Positions 7,085 through 14,635 of a DNA stretch of 18,103 nucleotides are shown piece by piece. A program made the translations under genes and the position numbers. Position 1 is the stretch's first letter, and every line of letters begins with the position of its first letter. The DNA lies in contig CAMNNS010000019.1 of the NCBI GenBank assembly GCA_946545765.1, forward strand, positions 1-18,103. The letters are read 5' to 3'. A model generated the notes under the pieces. That model saw only the letters and a list, made by a program, of their open reading frames with translations, was not told the DNA's origin and made no database searches. The DNA is from an uncultured Bacteroidales bacterium. GTDB taxonomy: Bacteria > Bacteroidota > Bacteroidia > Bacteroidales > UBA932.

Positions 7085-8693
7085 ACGGATACTTATAATA
7101 TTAGTCTGCTTGGTATCTGTTCTACCAATTTTAATATGGCGTGAATACACACCGAGTAACGAACTACGCTATCTTAATATTACAGATAGTGCTATAGAAG
7201 AGGGGCATCTCTTTGCTTTTTACGACCATTCTATACCGTATGCAGATAAGCCACCTCTATATTTCTGGGGGATAATGCTTCTTAAAAAAATTTTCGGGGA
7301 GCATTATATGATTTTACTCTCTTTACTATCAATTATACCTGCTTTTATAATTATCATAATTTTAGACAAATGGGTAAATAGCAGGCTCACCGATAATATG
7401 AGGGTGGCAGCAATGCTAATGTTATTTACTTCGTTTGTTTTTTTAGGTAGTAGTCTTGTTTTAAGAATGGATATGTTGATGTGCATGTTCATAACCCTCT
7501 CATTATGGGAATTTAATAAGCTATATAAAAATAAAACAGGGAGTAGAGATTTAAAAAATGGCATAAAGAATAATGCTGCTAAATCTTTTAGAAAGAGCAA
7601 TATACTTCTACCCATTTATGTCTTTTTAGCCATATTTTCTAAAGGGGCAATAGGTTTCTTGGTCCCTGTTGTATCTATCATTGTATTTTTAATATCAGAA
7701 AAAGAGTTAAGAATAGGTAAATATCTTGGAAAATATTTTTGGTCTATACTATTGACACTTTTTGGATTATGGGTTTTATTCGTTTATATAGACGGAGGCA
7801 AGGAGTATATAAATAATCTATTTCTTCACCAAACTGTAGGGAGGGCAGTAAACTCTTTTCACCATAAAAAACCTATATGGTATTATGCTGTGAATTATTG
7901 GTATATAGCAGCCCCATGGAGTATATTAACATTTGTTGTAATTGCTAAGGGATTTATAAAAAGACTTATATGGGGGATAGAGATTAAACTATTTGCTTCT
8001 ATTGTCATAACAACTTTTGTTATGTTATCTATAATAAGTTCAAAAATCGCTATTTATATTTTACCACTAATACCTTTTGCTATTTATCTGACAAGTTGCT
8101 TAATAAGTTATTTTCCTAATTCAAAGGTTATTAAATTCTCTATCAGGATTATATCTTTCATATATATACTTATATTCATAACCTCTTTCTTTATAAAGAT
8201 AATAGCAAGAAATATAGATCGCGATATAGAAATTCCCGACCTTTGGCTACCAATTTGGGTTATAGGTCTAATATTAGCCTTGGGAGGAATAGTTGCTAAT
8301 AGATATATAAACAAAAATAAGATAGAAAAATCTATCTCAACCTTATCTATCTCGTTGCTACTTGTAATATTTCTGTGTGGCTTTTCTATGCCCACTATAA
8401 ATAAGTCTTTTAGTATAAAAGATGGGTGCAGAACTGCTGCAGAAATAGCTAAAAAAAAGGGGAAAAAAATCTACTATTACGATTTCTCCGCAGGACCAAA
8501 TTTAGATTATTACCTCAATAAAGAGAATCTACATATTCTACCTTTAAGTAATCATAAAGAACTTAAAGAGGTAAAATCGGGCATAGTGTTTTTTAAAGCG
8601 AGAAGGGTAAAGAGAGATAACACTCTAAAAGATTTTATAAAAGATAAAGAGATTACTCGGGGGGGAGACAACATTAATTTTGTAGAGATATAA
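7077..8693 (+). CDS. ArnT-like polyprenyl-phosphate-sugar transferase (GT39/GT83)
   Basis: This 538-residue protein has about a dozen hydrophobic helices and a C-terminal soluble stretch (about 450-538). The first outer loop holds the acidic/arginine signature NELRY (Glu29, Arg31, Tyr32), and the next motif is DKPPLYFW at 57-64, both hallmarks of ArnT/PMT-superfamily enzymes. Such enzymes act on the periplasmic side of the inner membrane and move a sugar from undecaprenyl-phosphate-sugar to a lipid A, core or protein acceptor. KPIWYYAVNYWYIAAPWS at about residues 264-282 matches the pattern before the mid-protein helix bundle. It overlaps the LAB_N gene by 8 bp and is followed 3 bp later by the epimerase, so the set is one operon. 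Donor and acceptor cannot be read from the sequence; lipid A or its core is the best guess. Confidence 0.87.
   Translation: MNKRILIILVCLVSVLPILIWREYTPSNELRYLNITDSAIEEGHLFAFYDHSIPYADKPPLYFWGIMLLKKIFGEHYMILLSLLSIIPAFIIIIILDKWVNSRLTDNMRVAAMLMLFTSFVFLGSSLVLRMDMLMCMFITLSLWEFNKLYKNKTGSRDLKNGIKNNAAKSFRKSNILLPIYVFLAIFSKGAIGFLVPVVSIIVFLISEKELRIGKYLGKYFWSILLTLFGLWVLFVYIDGGKEYINNLFLHQTVGRAVNSFHHKKPIWYYAVNYWYIAAPWSILTFVVIAKGFIKRLIWGIEIKLFASIVITTFVMLSIISSKIAIYILPLIPFAIYLTSCLISYFPNSKVIKFSIRIISFIYILIFITSFFIKIIARNIDRDIEIPDLWLPIWVIGLILALGGIVANRYINKNKIEKSISTLSISLLLVIFLCGFSMPTINKSFSIKDGCRTAAEIAKKKGKKIYYYDFSAGPNLDYYLNKENLHILPLSNHKELKEVKSGIVFFKARRVKRDNTLKDFIKDKEITRGGDNINFVEI
8218..8225. repeat. palindrome ATCGCGAT, copy 2
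   Basis: Core at 8218-8225 inside the ArnT-like gene, in the IDRDIE codons; flanked by G and A, so the palindrome is 8 bp. Confidence 0.6.
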
Positions 8694-8696
8694 GCC

Positions 8697-9671
8697 ATGA
8701 AGATATTAGTAACAGGTGCCGCCGGATTTATTGGGTTTCATATCACAAAGAGACTTATAAATCAGGGAGATATAGTGATTGGAATAGACAACTTGAACAA
8801 TTATTATGATCCTAATTTAAAAAAAGAGAGAATAAAAGAATTAAAAAAAATCTCCAACGATAAGAATTTTAAGTTTATTAAAGCCGATATAACCAACTCA
8901 AAAAAAATAGAACAGATATTTGAAGATAATAGGTTTGATAAAGTTTGTCACCTTGCAGCTCAAGCAGGGGTGAGATACTCTTTTGAGAATCCCGATTGTT
9001 ATATAAATAGCAATATTATTGGATTCTACAATATCTTACAAATGTGCCTTAAACACAATATTAAACATTTGATATATGCGAGTAGTTCAAGCGTTTATGG
9101 CAATAACTCAAAAATACCATTTAAGGAGGAGGATAAAGTAGATAGCCCCGAAAGCTTATACGCCGCCACAAAAAAAAGTAATGAACTATTAGCCTACTTT
9201 TATACATCTCAATACAAATTAAATACTACGGGACTTAGATTTTTTACAGTTTACGGCCCTTGGGGAAGACCCGATATGGCACCATTTATCTTTATGGATA
9301 AAATCTTACATGACAAAGAGATAGAAGTGTATAATAAAGGGGAGCTAAGTAGAGATTTTAGTTATATAGATGATATTGTTGAGGGGGTAGTTAAAATTAT
9401 AAATGGTCCTAATAAATCGCCAAATCTCATATACAATATTGGTAATTGTAAACCTGTAAAATTATTAGACTTCATTACAACTATAGAGAGAATTACAGGG
9501 AGAAAAGCAAAAAAGAGAATGGTAGGGATGCAAAAAGGAGATGTCTATACCACCTATGCCGATTGTTCTAAATTAAAAAAAGATTATAATTTTTCCCCTA
9601 ATACTCACATCTCAAGGGGTTTAGAAGAATTTTACGTTTGGTTTAAGAAATATTATAACATTGAGAATTAA
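8697..9671 (+). CDS. NAD-dependent UDP-glucuronate 4-epimerase (SDR family)
   Basis: This 324-residue extended SDR protein has the Rossmann motif GAAGFIG at 7-13 and the catalytic Tyr155 and Lys159 in SLYAATKKS, with Ser at about 130. The sub-family markers point to UDP-glucuronate rather than UDP-glucose epimerases: DNLNNYYDPNLKKERI at 31-46, AAQAGVRYSFENPD at 87-100, FTVYGPWGRPDMAPF at 183-197, and GDVYTTYAD near the C-terminus. Expected reaction: UDP-glucuronate to UDP-galacturonate in the cytoplasm, feeding polysaccharide or glycolipid synthesis. UDP-GlcNAc or UDP-glucose epimerase activity is the main alternative, since specificity is hard to judge by motif alone. Placed 3 bp after the ArnT-like gene and abutting alr with no gap, it most likely supplies the sugar donor for the GT2/LAB_N/GT39 set. 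Confidence 0.87.
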   Translation: MKILVTGAAGFIGFHITKRLINQGDIVIGIDNLNNYYDPNLKKERIKELKKISNDKNFKFIKADITNSKKIEQIFEDNRFDKVCHLAAQAGVRYSFENPDCYINSNIIGFYNILQMCLKHNIKHLIYASSSSVYGNNSKIPFKEEDKVDSPESLYAATKKSNELLAYFYTSQYKLNTTGLRFFTVYGPWGRPDMAPFIFMDKILHDKEIEVYNKGELSRDFSYIDDIVEGVVKIINGPNKSPNLIYNIGNCKPVKLLDFITTIERITGRKAKKRMVGMQKGDVYTTYADCSKLKKDYNFSPNTHISRGLEEFYVWFKKYYNIEN

Positions 9672-10775
9672 ATGAAAAAAGAGACCTTTGCTGAGTTAGA
9701 AATAATAACAAAAAATGTTCTCCATAATTTTAAATACTTTAAAAACAAATTGAACATTAAAACTAAACTTTTAGTGTTGATAAAAGCCAATTCTTATGGG
9801 CATGGTGCAATAGAGTTTAGTAAAATAATGGAGAGAGCCGGTGCAGATTATTTTGCTGTTGCTCATCCTATTGAGGGGATAGAACTTAGAGCAGGCGGAA
9901 TAAAAAAAACACCTATAATGGTACTTATTGGTGAAACTAATTATTATAAAGAATTAATTGAACATAGGTTAGAACCGTGTTTCCCGAATATCAACTCCCT
10001 AAAAAACTTCTATAAAATTTTAAAAGGGTTAGATATAGATAGCTACCCTGTACATCTAATCTTAGATACAGGTATGCATAGACTTGGATTTATGAAAAGA
10101 GAAATTCCCGAATTATTGAATTTTCTCAAAAAACATCCACAAATTAGAGTTAAAAGTGTTTTTAGCCATTTAGCAGCCTCCGATGAAAAAAAATGGGACA
10201 AATTTACATTAGAGCAAATAACTCAATTTCAGGAATTAGCCCATCAAATAGAAGAGTGTATCGGTTATCATCCACTATGCCACATACTAAATTCTGCAGG
10301 GATAGAGAGGTTTACTAAATACCAAATGGATATGGTAAGACTTGGTATAGGGGTATATGGAATCAGTTCAATAAAACATAGTAATTTAAAACCTGCTGCA
10401 GCCCTAAAATGTAAAATAATACAAATTAAGAATCTCGGACCCAAAGATGGTACTATTGGATATGGAAGGCACGGCAAAATTACTAAACACTCCCAAATAG
10501 CCACAATACCATTGGGTTACGCAGATGGTATTGACAGAAGATTAGGGAATGGTAAAGCAAAATTTTTAGTTAAGGGAAAACTTGTCCCTACAATAGGCAA
10601 TATCTGTATGGATATGAGTATGATAGATATTACAGGCTCAGGGGCTAAAGTGGGAGATACAGTTACAATATTTGGTGAGAAACCAACAGCTCAAAGTTTG
10701 GCAAAAATATTAGGTACTATACCATACGAAATTATTACCTCTGTAAATAGAAGAATAAGAAGAGTTTCTAAGTAA
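9672..10775 (+). CDS. alr: alanine racemase, stand-alone form
   Basis: This 367-residue PLP enzyme makes D-alanine for peptidoglycan. The PLP lysine is Lys38 in LIKANSYGHGA, and the second catalytic residue is Tyr264 in IGYGRHGKI. Other family motifs are LDTGMHRLGF at 131-140, FSHLAASD at 164-171, LNSAGIERF at 206-214, RLGIGVYG at 223-230, and IGNICMDMSMID at 308-319. The length is normal for the single-domain family. Many Bacteroidota carry alanine racemase as the C-terminal half of a MurF-Alr fusion, so a free alr inside a glycan gene run is worth noting. Its ATG directly follows the epimerase stop (TAAATG), implying cotranscription. It converges on holA, with only 5 bp between the two stop codons. 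No frameshift or missing active-site residue is seen. Confidence 0.93.
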   Translation: MKKETFAELEIITKNVLHNFKYFKNKLNIKTKLLVLIKANSYGHGAIEFSKIMERAGADYFAVAHPIEGIELRAGGIKKTPIMVLIGETNYYKELIEHRLEPCFPNINSLKNFYKILKGLDIDSYPVHLILDTGMHRLGFMKREIPELLNFLKKHPQIRVKSVFSHLAASDEKKWDKFTLEQITQFQELAHQIEECIGYHPLCHILNSAGIERFTKYQMDMVRLGIGVYGISSIKHSNLKPAAALKCKIIQIKNLGPKDGTIGYGRHGKITKHSQIATIPLGYADGIDRRLGNGKAKFLVKGKLVPTIGNICMDMSMIDITGSGAKVGDTVTIFGEKPTAQSLAKILGTIPYEIITSVNRRIRRVSK

Positions 10776-10780
10776 TTATC

Positions 10781-10792
10781 TTATCGCGATAA
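10781..10792. repeat. palindrome TTATCGCGATAA, copy 3, at the alr/holA convergence
   Basis: The longest copy (12 bp). It forms the last two sense codons and stop of holA and begins 5 bp after the alr stop. Confidence 0.65.
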
Positions 10793-11830
10793 AATAACTA
10801 TTTTAACTAATAACTCTTTTAAGAGTGTTCCATCGTCTGCAGTACCACGCTCATTACTCTTACTTTTATAATCGCACTCTTTTAGATAGGAGATTACTTT
10901 TATTGTAGCACCTAATGGAAAGTTTTTAGAAGCAATTTCAAACTCTTTTATCCTATCGCCAAAAATAGCACACTGTCTTGCTATATCAAATGTTCTTAAA
11001 TTACCCACATTCAACAATGAGTTCCATTTTAATAATTGATTAAAATAGAAAAACATAGCACCAAGAGTTGCTTGTATCGGATACTTCTTAGGATTATTGG
11101 CAAAAACCTCAGCTATCTCAAATGCTCTGTTACTATTTCTCTCAGTTATCGCTTTACACATTTCAAAAGGGTTGTAATCTCTACTTATTCCAATGTTCTC
11201 CTCTACATCTTTTGCGGTAATAGTTTTTGTTGAGATACCTTTTAGTAATTTATCAATATCTAAAACTATTTTTCTAAGATTTGAACCTATACTTTGCCCC
11301 AATAAATTGGCAGCATTTGGTTCTATTTTATATCCCCTACTATTAACCTCTTTCTCTATCCACATAGGTATTTGTTCCTCATCTACCAAATACGATTCTA
11401 ATAGTTCAGTTGTAACTTTTGCTTTTTTATAAAAAGTTGTCCTTTTGTCCAAACTCTTTGAGGTGTAAGAAAGTACCAAAATTGTATCGGGAGCAGGAGA
11501 AGAAAAATAAAATTCTAACGGTTGCATTTGAGAGATATGCTGAGCTTCTTTAACAACAACCAACTGTTTTTCAGCCCCCAAAGGATACCGCCTACACAAA
11601 GATACTATTTGACCAGCATCTGTTTCGTTCCCATAAACTAAACTATAATTAAAATCTTTTTCCGCTTCAGAAAGAACATTATCAATAAGCAGTTTAATAA
11701 TAACATCTGAATAATATGGTTCCTCGCCACACAAGATATAAATTTGCCTAAAGTCGTGGTTTTTAATATCCTCCACCGTTTTCTCAAATTTGGCTACACT
11801 CTCTATTCTTTCTGTTTTCTTAACTGCCAT
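10781..11830 (-). CDS. holA: DNA polymerase III subunit delta
   Basis: This 349-residue protein fits the delta subunit of the clamp loader, which opens the beta sliding clamp during replication in the cytoplasm. Diagnostic stretches are IYILCGEEPYYSDVIIKLLI near the N-terminus (the degenerate P-loop region), LVVVKEAQHIS, a VDEEQIPMWIEKEVNSRGYKIE linker, LGQSIGSNLRKIVLDIDKL, DYNPFEMCKAITERNSNRAFEIAEVF, and the C-terminal collar LGAMFFYFNQLL. The length is typical. The C-terminus ends in ...LSR-stop, with the last codons formed by the 12-bp palindrome at 10781-10792. It is transcribed convergently with alr. In Bacteroidota holA commonly lies divergent from a gene for an HsdR_N-domain protein, as here apart from the small ORF between them. 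Confidence 0.92.
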   Translation of the reverse strand: MAVKKTERIESVAKFEKTVEDIKNHDFRQIYILCGEEPYYSDVIIKLLIDNVLSEAEKDFNYSLVYGNETDAGQIVSLCRRYPLGAEKQLVVVKEAQHISQMQPLEFYFSSPAPDTILVLSYTSKSLDKRTTFYKKAKVTTELLESYLVDEEQIPMWIEKEVNSRGYKIEPNAANLLGQSIGSNLRKIVLDIDKLLKGISTKTITAKDVEENIGISRDYNPFEMCKAITERNSNRAFEIAEVFANNPKKYPIQATLGAMFFYFNQLLKWNSLLNVGNLRTFDIARQCAIFGDRIKEFEIASKNFPLGATIKVISYLKECDYKSKSNERGTADDGTLLKELLVKIVILSR

Positions 11831-11873
11831 TATGCTTCTCTTTTATTAATAATTAAAGCGAATCTTTATTATG

Positions 11874-11881
11874 CAAAGATA
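11874..11881 (-). promoter_or_regulatory. -7 promoter box for holA
   Basis: The complement reads TATCTTTG, an exact TAnnTTTG match. It would start transcription near 11867 and leave a leader of about 37 nt before the holA ATG at 11830. No convincing TTTG at -33 is seen. Confidence 0.4.
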
Positions 11882-11962
11882 TAAAAAGAAGAATGGAAAA
11901 TTCTTTAAATATAAGGGGGAAATGTAATATGTTGGCGTTTTATTAATTGTACAAGACCGAGA

Positions 11963-12184
11963 ATGGATTTTTTGTTTAGAGTTAGGGCAGATGTTTTAGA
12001 TGCTTCTAATAATCATATTTATTGGAACATTTATGATTTTCCTTTTGCAAATTATGATTATTGCAAGGTGTCATTTTTTGAACTTAAGTCAAGAGGAGTT
12101 CTTTTCGCAGAAGTATTTTCTATCCCAGAAGAATGTACACTAATAAGAGTTTCACATGACCCATATTTTGAGATAGAAAAGTAA
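11963..12184 (+). CDS. small protein of unknown function (73 aa)
   Basis: The ORF begins ATG at 11963 and encodes a mixed, rather acidic and aromatic protein (MDFLFRVRADVLDASNN, YWNIYDFPFANYDY, SIPEECTLIRVSHDPYFEIEK). It has no signal peptide, membrane helix, Cys pair or motif that I recognise. Composition resembles a real globular domain more than a shadow ORF, and nothing competes with it on either strand in the 11831-12344 gap. The frame is open upstream only to a TAA at 11912 and has no earlier ATG, GTG or TTG. It sits alone between divergent holA and the HsdR_N gene, a gap usually empty in relatives as far as I know. It may be a lineage-specific insertion or the remnant of a longer gene. 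No -7 box TAnnTTTG was found directly before it. Without this gene, 11831-12344 would be 514 bp with only promoter-like elements. Confidence 0.5.
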   Translation: MDFLFRVRADVLDASNNHIYWNIYDFPFANYDYCKVSFFELKSRGVLFAEVFSIPEECTLIRVSHDPYFEIEK

Positions 12185-12208
12185 CAAACATTAAATTAAA
12201 CTTTTCTC

Positions 12209-12246
12209 AAGAAACATATTTAAGAGTTTTCTTTTTGTTTTTTGTC
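12209..12246 (+). terminator. possible T-rich terminator after the small ORF
   Basis: AAGAAAC (12209-12215) can pair imperfectly with GTTTTCTT (12226-12233), with one bulged base, and a strongly T-rich run follows to 12243. The stem is weak, so the call rests mainly on the T-tract 25 bp after the ORF stop. Confidence 0.3.
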
Positions 12247-12330
12247 TGTTAAATATAAATTTTTATAAAGTAGCATCTATTAATTGAACTTAGTGAAGCT
12301 ACGATGGGGAAAAATTAACTATTTATTTAC

Positions 12331-12338
12331 TATATTTG
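12331..12338 (+). promoter_or_regulatory. -7 promoter box TATATTTG, near-leaderless start for the HsdR_N gene
   Basis: TATATTTG matches TAnnTTTG exactly, and its final G lies 7 nt before the A of the ATG at 12345. This is the same geometry as at 5687-5694/5701. No TTTG occurs at the expected -33 distance. Confidence 0.5.
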
Positions 12339-12344
12339 TGAGTA

Positions 12345-12779
12345 ATGGGATTAGACATAAAAAATAGTTCAACAATCTTTGACCCTCTAAGAAAAAGAGA
12401 AGTTGCCCTGACTCCAGAAGAGATTGTTAGGCAAAAATTTATAGAATTCCTTAACAAAAAAAGAAATTGGCCACTTTCTCTCATGATGAGCGAAAAAGAG
12501 ATAAGTATAGGTTCAGGTTCCAACTTAGTTAAGTTCAGATGTGATATTGTGGCTTATAATAAAGAGCTTAAACCACAATTGATTGTTGAATGTAAAGCTC
12601 CCGAGGTAAAAATAACAGAGAAAACATTTGAACAGATATGGAGATATGCAATTATTCTTAAAGTAAAGTGGCTAATTATAACAAACGGAAGACAAACTTT
12701 TGTTTGTGAATATATTACAGATGAACAAGGGGAAGGCAAATATGTTTTTAAGAGTGATATTCCGTATCGCGATAAGTAG
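12345..12779 (+). CDS. PD-(D/E)XK protein with HsdR N-terminal-like domain
   Basis: This 144-residue protein consists of little more than the HsdR_N nuclease fold. The catalytic pattern is visible: Asp67 in KFRCDIVAYN, then Glu82 and Lys84 in LIVECKAPEVKIT, followed by QIWRYAIILKVKWLIITNG (about 98-116), the strand-helix-strand after the active site. The N-terminal part (IFDPLRKREVALTPEEIVRQKFIEFL) is the helical opener seen in the single-domain Bacteroidota version. No helicase or methylase is fused or adjacent, so it is not a type I restriction enzyme. Stand-alone members next to holA are conserved in Bacteroidota, suggesting a housekeeping DNA-repair or replication role (inference). It is followed 7 bp later by the tRNA nucleotidyltransferase gene. 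A TATCGCGATA palindrome encodes its last residues, YRD. Confidence 0.85.
   Translation: MGLDIKNSSTIFDPLRKREVALTPEEIVRQKFIEFLNKKRNWPLSLMMSEKEISIGSGSNLVKFRCDIVAYNKELKPQLIVECKAPEVKITEKTFEQIWRYAIILKVKWLIITNGRQTFVCEYITDEQGEGKYVFKSDIPYRDK
12765..12774. repeat. palindrome TATCGCGATA, copy 4
   Basis: Located in the last codons of the HsdR_N gene, ending 5 bp before its end at 12779. Confidence 0.6.
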
Positions 12780-12786
12780 GTAAAAA

Positions 12787-14202
12787 ATGGTAGATTTTTT
12801 AAAAAACGAAATATTTGACATTATTAGCAAATGTGGGCAAGAGATGAATACTCGCGTCTTTGTTATTGGGGGATATGTGAGGGACTGTTTCTTGCAAAGA
12901 CATTGCACAGATATAGATATAGTTGTAGAGGGGAGTGGGATTGAACTTGCACAAAAAGTTGGGGAAAAAGTAAAAAGCCATGTCTCTGTTTTTAAGAACT
13001 TTGGAACTGCTATGTTAATGTACAAGGGTTTACAAATTGAATTTGTAGGGGCAAGAAAAGAGTCTTACAGATCTAATTCAAGGAAACCTATTGTAGAGAA
13101 TGGTACTCTAAAGGAGGACCAAGAGAGGAGAGATTTTACCATTAATGCTTTAGCATTCTCTTTACAGAAAGAAGATTATGGCAATCTGATAGATCCTTTT
13201 GGAGGTGTTAAAGATTTACAAGAGGGGCTAATTAGAACCCCTTTAAATCCAGATACAACCTACTCAGATGATCCACTTAGAATGATAAGAGCTATTCGGT
13301 TTGCATCGCAACTTCAGTTTAAAATTGTTCCGGAATCTATCGAGAGTATAAAGAGAAATAGAAAAAGATTAGATATACTTAGTAGAGAGAGAATTATTGA
13401 GGAAATGAACAAAATACTTATGAGTAATAAACCCTCAATAGGATTAAATCTTTTGCAGGATTGCAATTTATTAGAGGAGTTTTTGCCTCAGATTAGCAAA
13501 CTACAAGGTGTTGAAACTCAAGACGGCAAAGGTCATAAGGACAATTTCTCTCACACTCTGCAAGTTGTTGATAATGTTGCTGCAAAGAGTGATAATCTAT
13601 GGTTAAGGTGGGCTGCTTTATTGCACGATATAGGAAAGCCATCTACAAAAAAATTTGAAGCTGGAATTGGATGGACATTTCATAGCCACGACTTTATTGG
13701 TGCTAAAATGATACCGGGCATTTTTAAGCAACTAAAAATGCCACTTAACGAAAAGATGAAGTATGTACAGAAACTTGTGGGGCTACATCTTAGACCAATC
13801 GCATTAGTAGAAGAGCATGTAACAGATTCAGCTGTAAGAAGATTGCTTTTTGATGCAGGAGATGATATAGATGATTTAATGCTCCTCTGCGATGCAGACA
13901 TAACATCTAAAAACGAAAGTAAAGTTAAAAAACATAGAGAGAACTTTTTATTAGTTAGGCAAAAGTTGGTTGAGGTAGAAGAGAAAGATGCTATCAGGAA
14001 CTTTAAGAACCCTATTACAGGGGAGATTGTTATGGATTATTTTGGTATTGGACCTTCAAAAGAGATAGCAATCATTAAAGATTACATTAAAAATGCTATA
14101 TTAGATGGTGAAATAGAGAATAATCATGATCAAGCATTTGAATTGATGAAGAAAAAGGGTGCAGAGATAGGGCTAAAAAAACAAAAAGAAAATGAAGAAT
14201 AA
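12787..14202 (+). CDS. CCA-adding-type tRNA nucleotidyltransferase with HD domain
   Basis: This 471-residue class II nucleotidyltransferase carries the head motif VIGGYVRD at 26-33 and the catalytic acids Asp42 and Asp44 in TDIDIVVEG. SRKPIVENGTLKEDQERRDFTINALA (about 98-123, read in two parts) covers the conserved RRDF helix. Next come DDPLRMIRAIRFASQL at 161-176 and RERIIEEMNKIL at 200-211. An HD phosphohydrolase domain follows, with HTLQVVDN and LLHDIGKPSTKKF (His280, Asp281). The expected role is addition or repair of the 3'-CCA of tRNA in the cytoplasm; in Bacteroidota the HD-containing form is usually the main enzyme. Poly(A) polymerase activity cannot be excluded from motifs alone. The gene follows the HsdR_N gene by 7 bp and its 3' end overlaps the next gene by 11 bp (ATGAAGAATAA). 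Confidence 0.92.
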   Translation: MVDFLKNEIFDIISKCGQEMNTRVFVIGGYVRDCFLQRHCTDIDIVVEGSGIELAQKVGEKVKSHVSVFKNFGTAMLMYKGLQIEFVGARKESYRSNSRKPIVENGTLKEDQERRDFTINALAFSLQKEDYGNLIDPFGGVKDLQEGLIRTPLNPDTTYSDDPLRMIRAIRFASQLQFKIVPESIESIKRNRKRLDILSRERIIEEMNKILMSNKPSIGLNLLQDCNLLEEFLPQISKLQGVETQDGKGHKDNFSHTLQVVDNVAAKSDNLWLRWAALLHDIGKPSTKKFEAGIGWTFHSHDFIGAKMIPGIFKQLKMPLNEKMKYVQKLVGLHLRPIALVEEHVTDSAVRRLLFDAGDDIDDLMLLCDADITSKNESKVKKHRENFLLVRQKLVEVEEKDAIRNFKNPITGEIVMDYFGIGPSKEIAIIKDYIKNAILDGEIENNHDQAFELMKKKGAEIGLKKQKENEE

Positions 14203-14608
14203 AAAGAATATACTATTTATTACACTACTTTTTACCACTATTCTTATTCTAAATAAGAGTAATGGTAATATATTGTTTTACAATCATATAAATAATAACT
14301 TAGAGATTTTAAAAAAAGATACAGTTTACAAAACAACTAAAAACGAATCTTCGTTAGATAAGCTAACTAAACAACTCACCGATTCTTTACATTTGAAATT
14401 AAACTTTACAGATTCTCAATATAGAAAAGCATTTAGAATATTACAGAAAGAGGCGGCAATATTGTTAGAAGGGGCGAGTACAGATATTCTTAAAATAAAA
14501 AGAGAAGAGAATAATAAGTCTTTCAAAAAGTTTTTAAAAGTGTATCAATATAACTTATTTATAATCATCAGAGAAAAGGAATTTAACACACTCCTTGAAT
14601 CTAAATAA
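14192..14608 (+). CDS. small exported protein, Spy-like pattern, unknown function
   Basis: This 138-residue protein begins MKNKKNILFITLLFTTILILN, a signal peptide or signal anchor. An Asn/Lys-rich linker follows, then a helical part: LDKLTKQLTDSLHLKLNFTDSQYRKAFRILQKEAAILLEG (about 54-94). The 'L-T-K-Q-L ... L-K-L-N-F-T-D-S-Q' pattern resembles the start of periplasmic Spy/CpxP-like helical proteins (LTxxQxxxxxxI), but the resemblance is short and I would not assign the family. The C-terminal helix is basic (KIKREENNKSFKKFLK). It overlaps the end of the tRNA nucleotidyltransferase gene by 11 bp, so its translation is probably coupled. The unusual Asn and Lys content matches the AT-rich genome. 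Function unknown. Confidence 0.65.
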   Translation: MKNKKNILFITLLFTTILILNKSNGNILFYNHINNNLEILKKDTVYKTTKNESSLDKLTKQLTDSLHLKLNFTDSQYRKAFRILQKEAAILLEGASTDILKIKREENNKSFKKFLKVYQYNLFIIIREKEFNTLLESK

Positions 14609-14635
14609 TAATATCACACTCTAACAATAAGACTT

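Noticed and set aside
12270..12302. GTAGC/GCTAC inverted repeat before the HsdR_N gene as an operator or riboswitch
   Set aside because: Only 5 bp with a 23-nt loop, expected by chance in this length of AT-rich DNA.
12345..12779. Type I restriction-modification locus
   Set aside because: Only the small HsdR_N-like domain is present; there is no helicase, HsdM or HsdS nearby.
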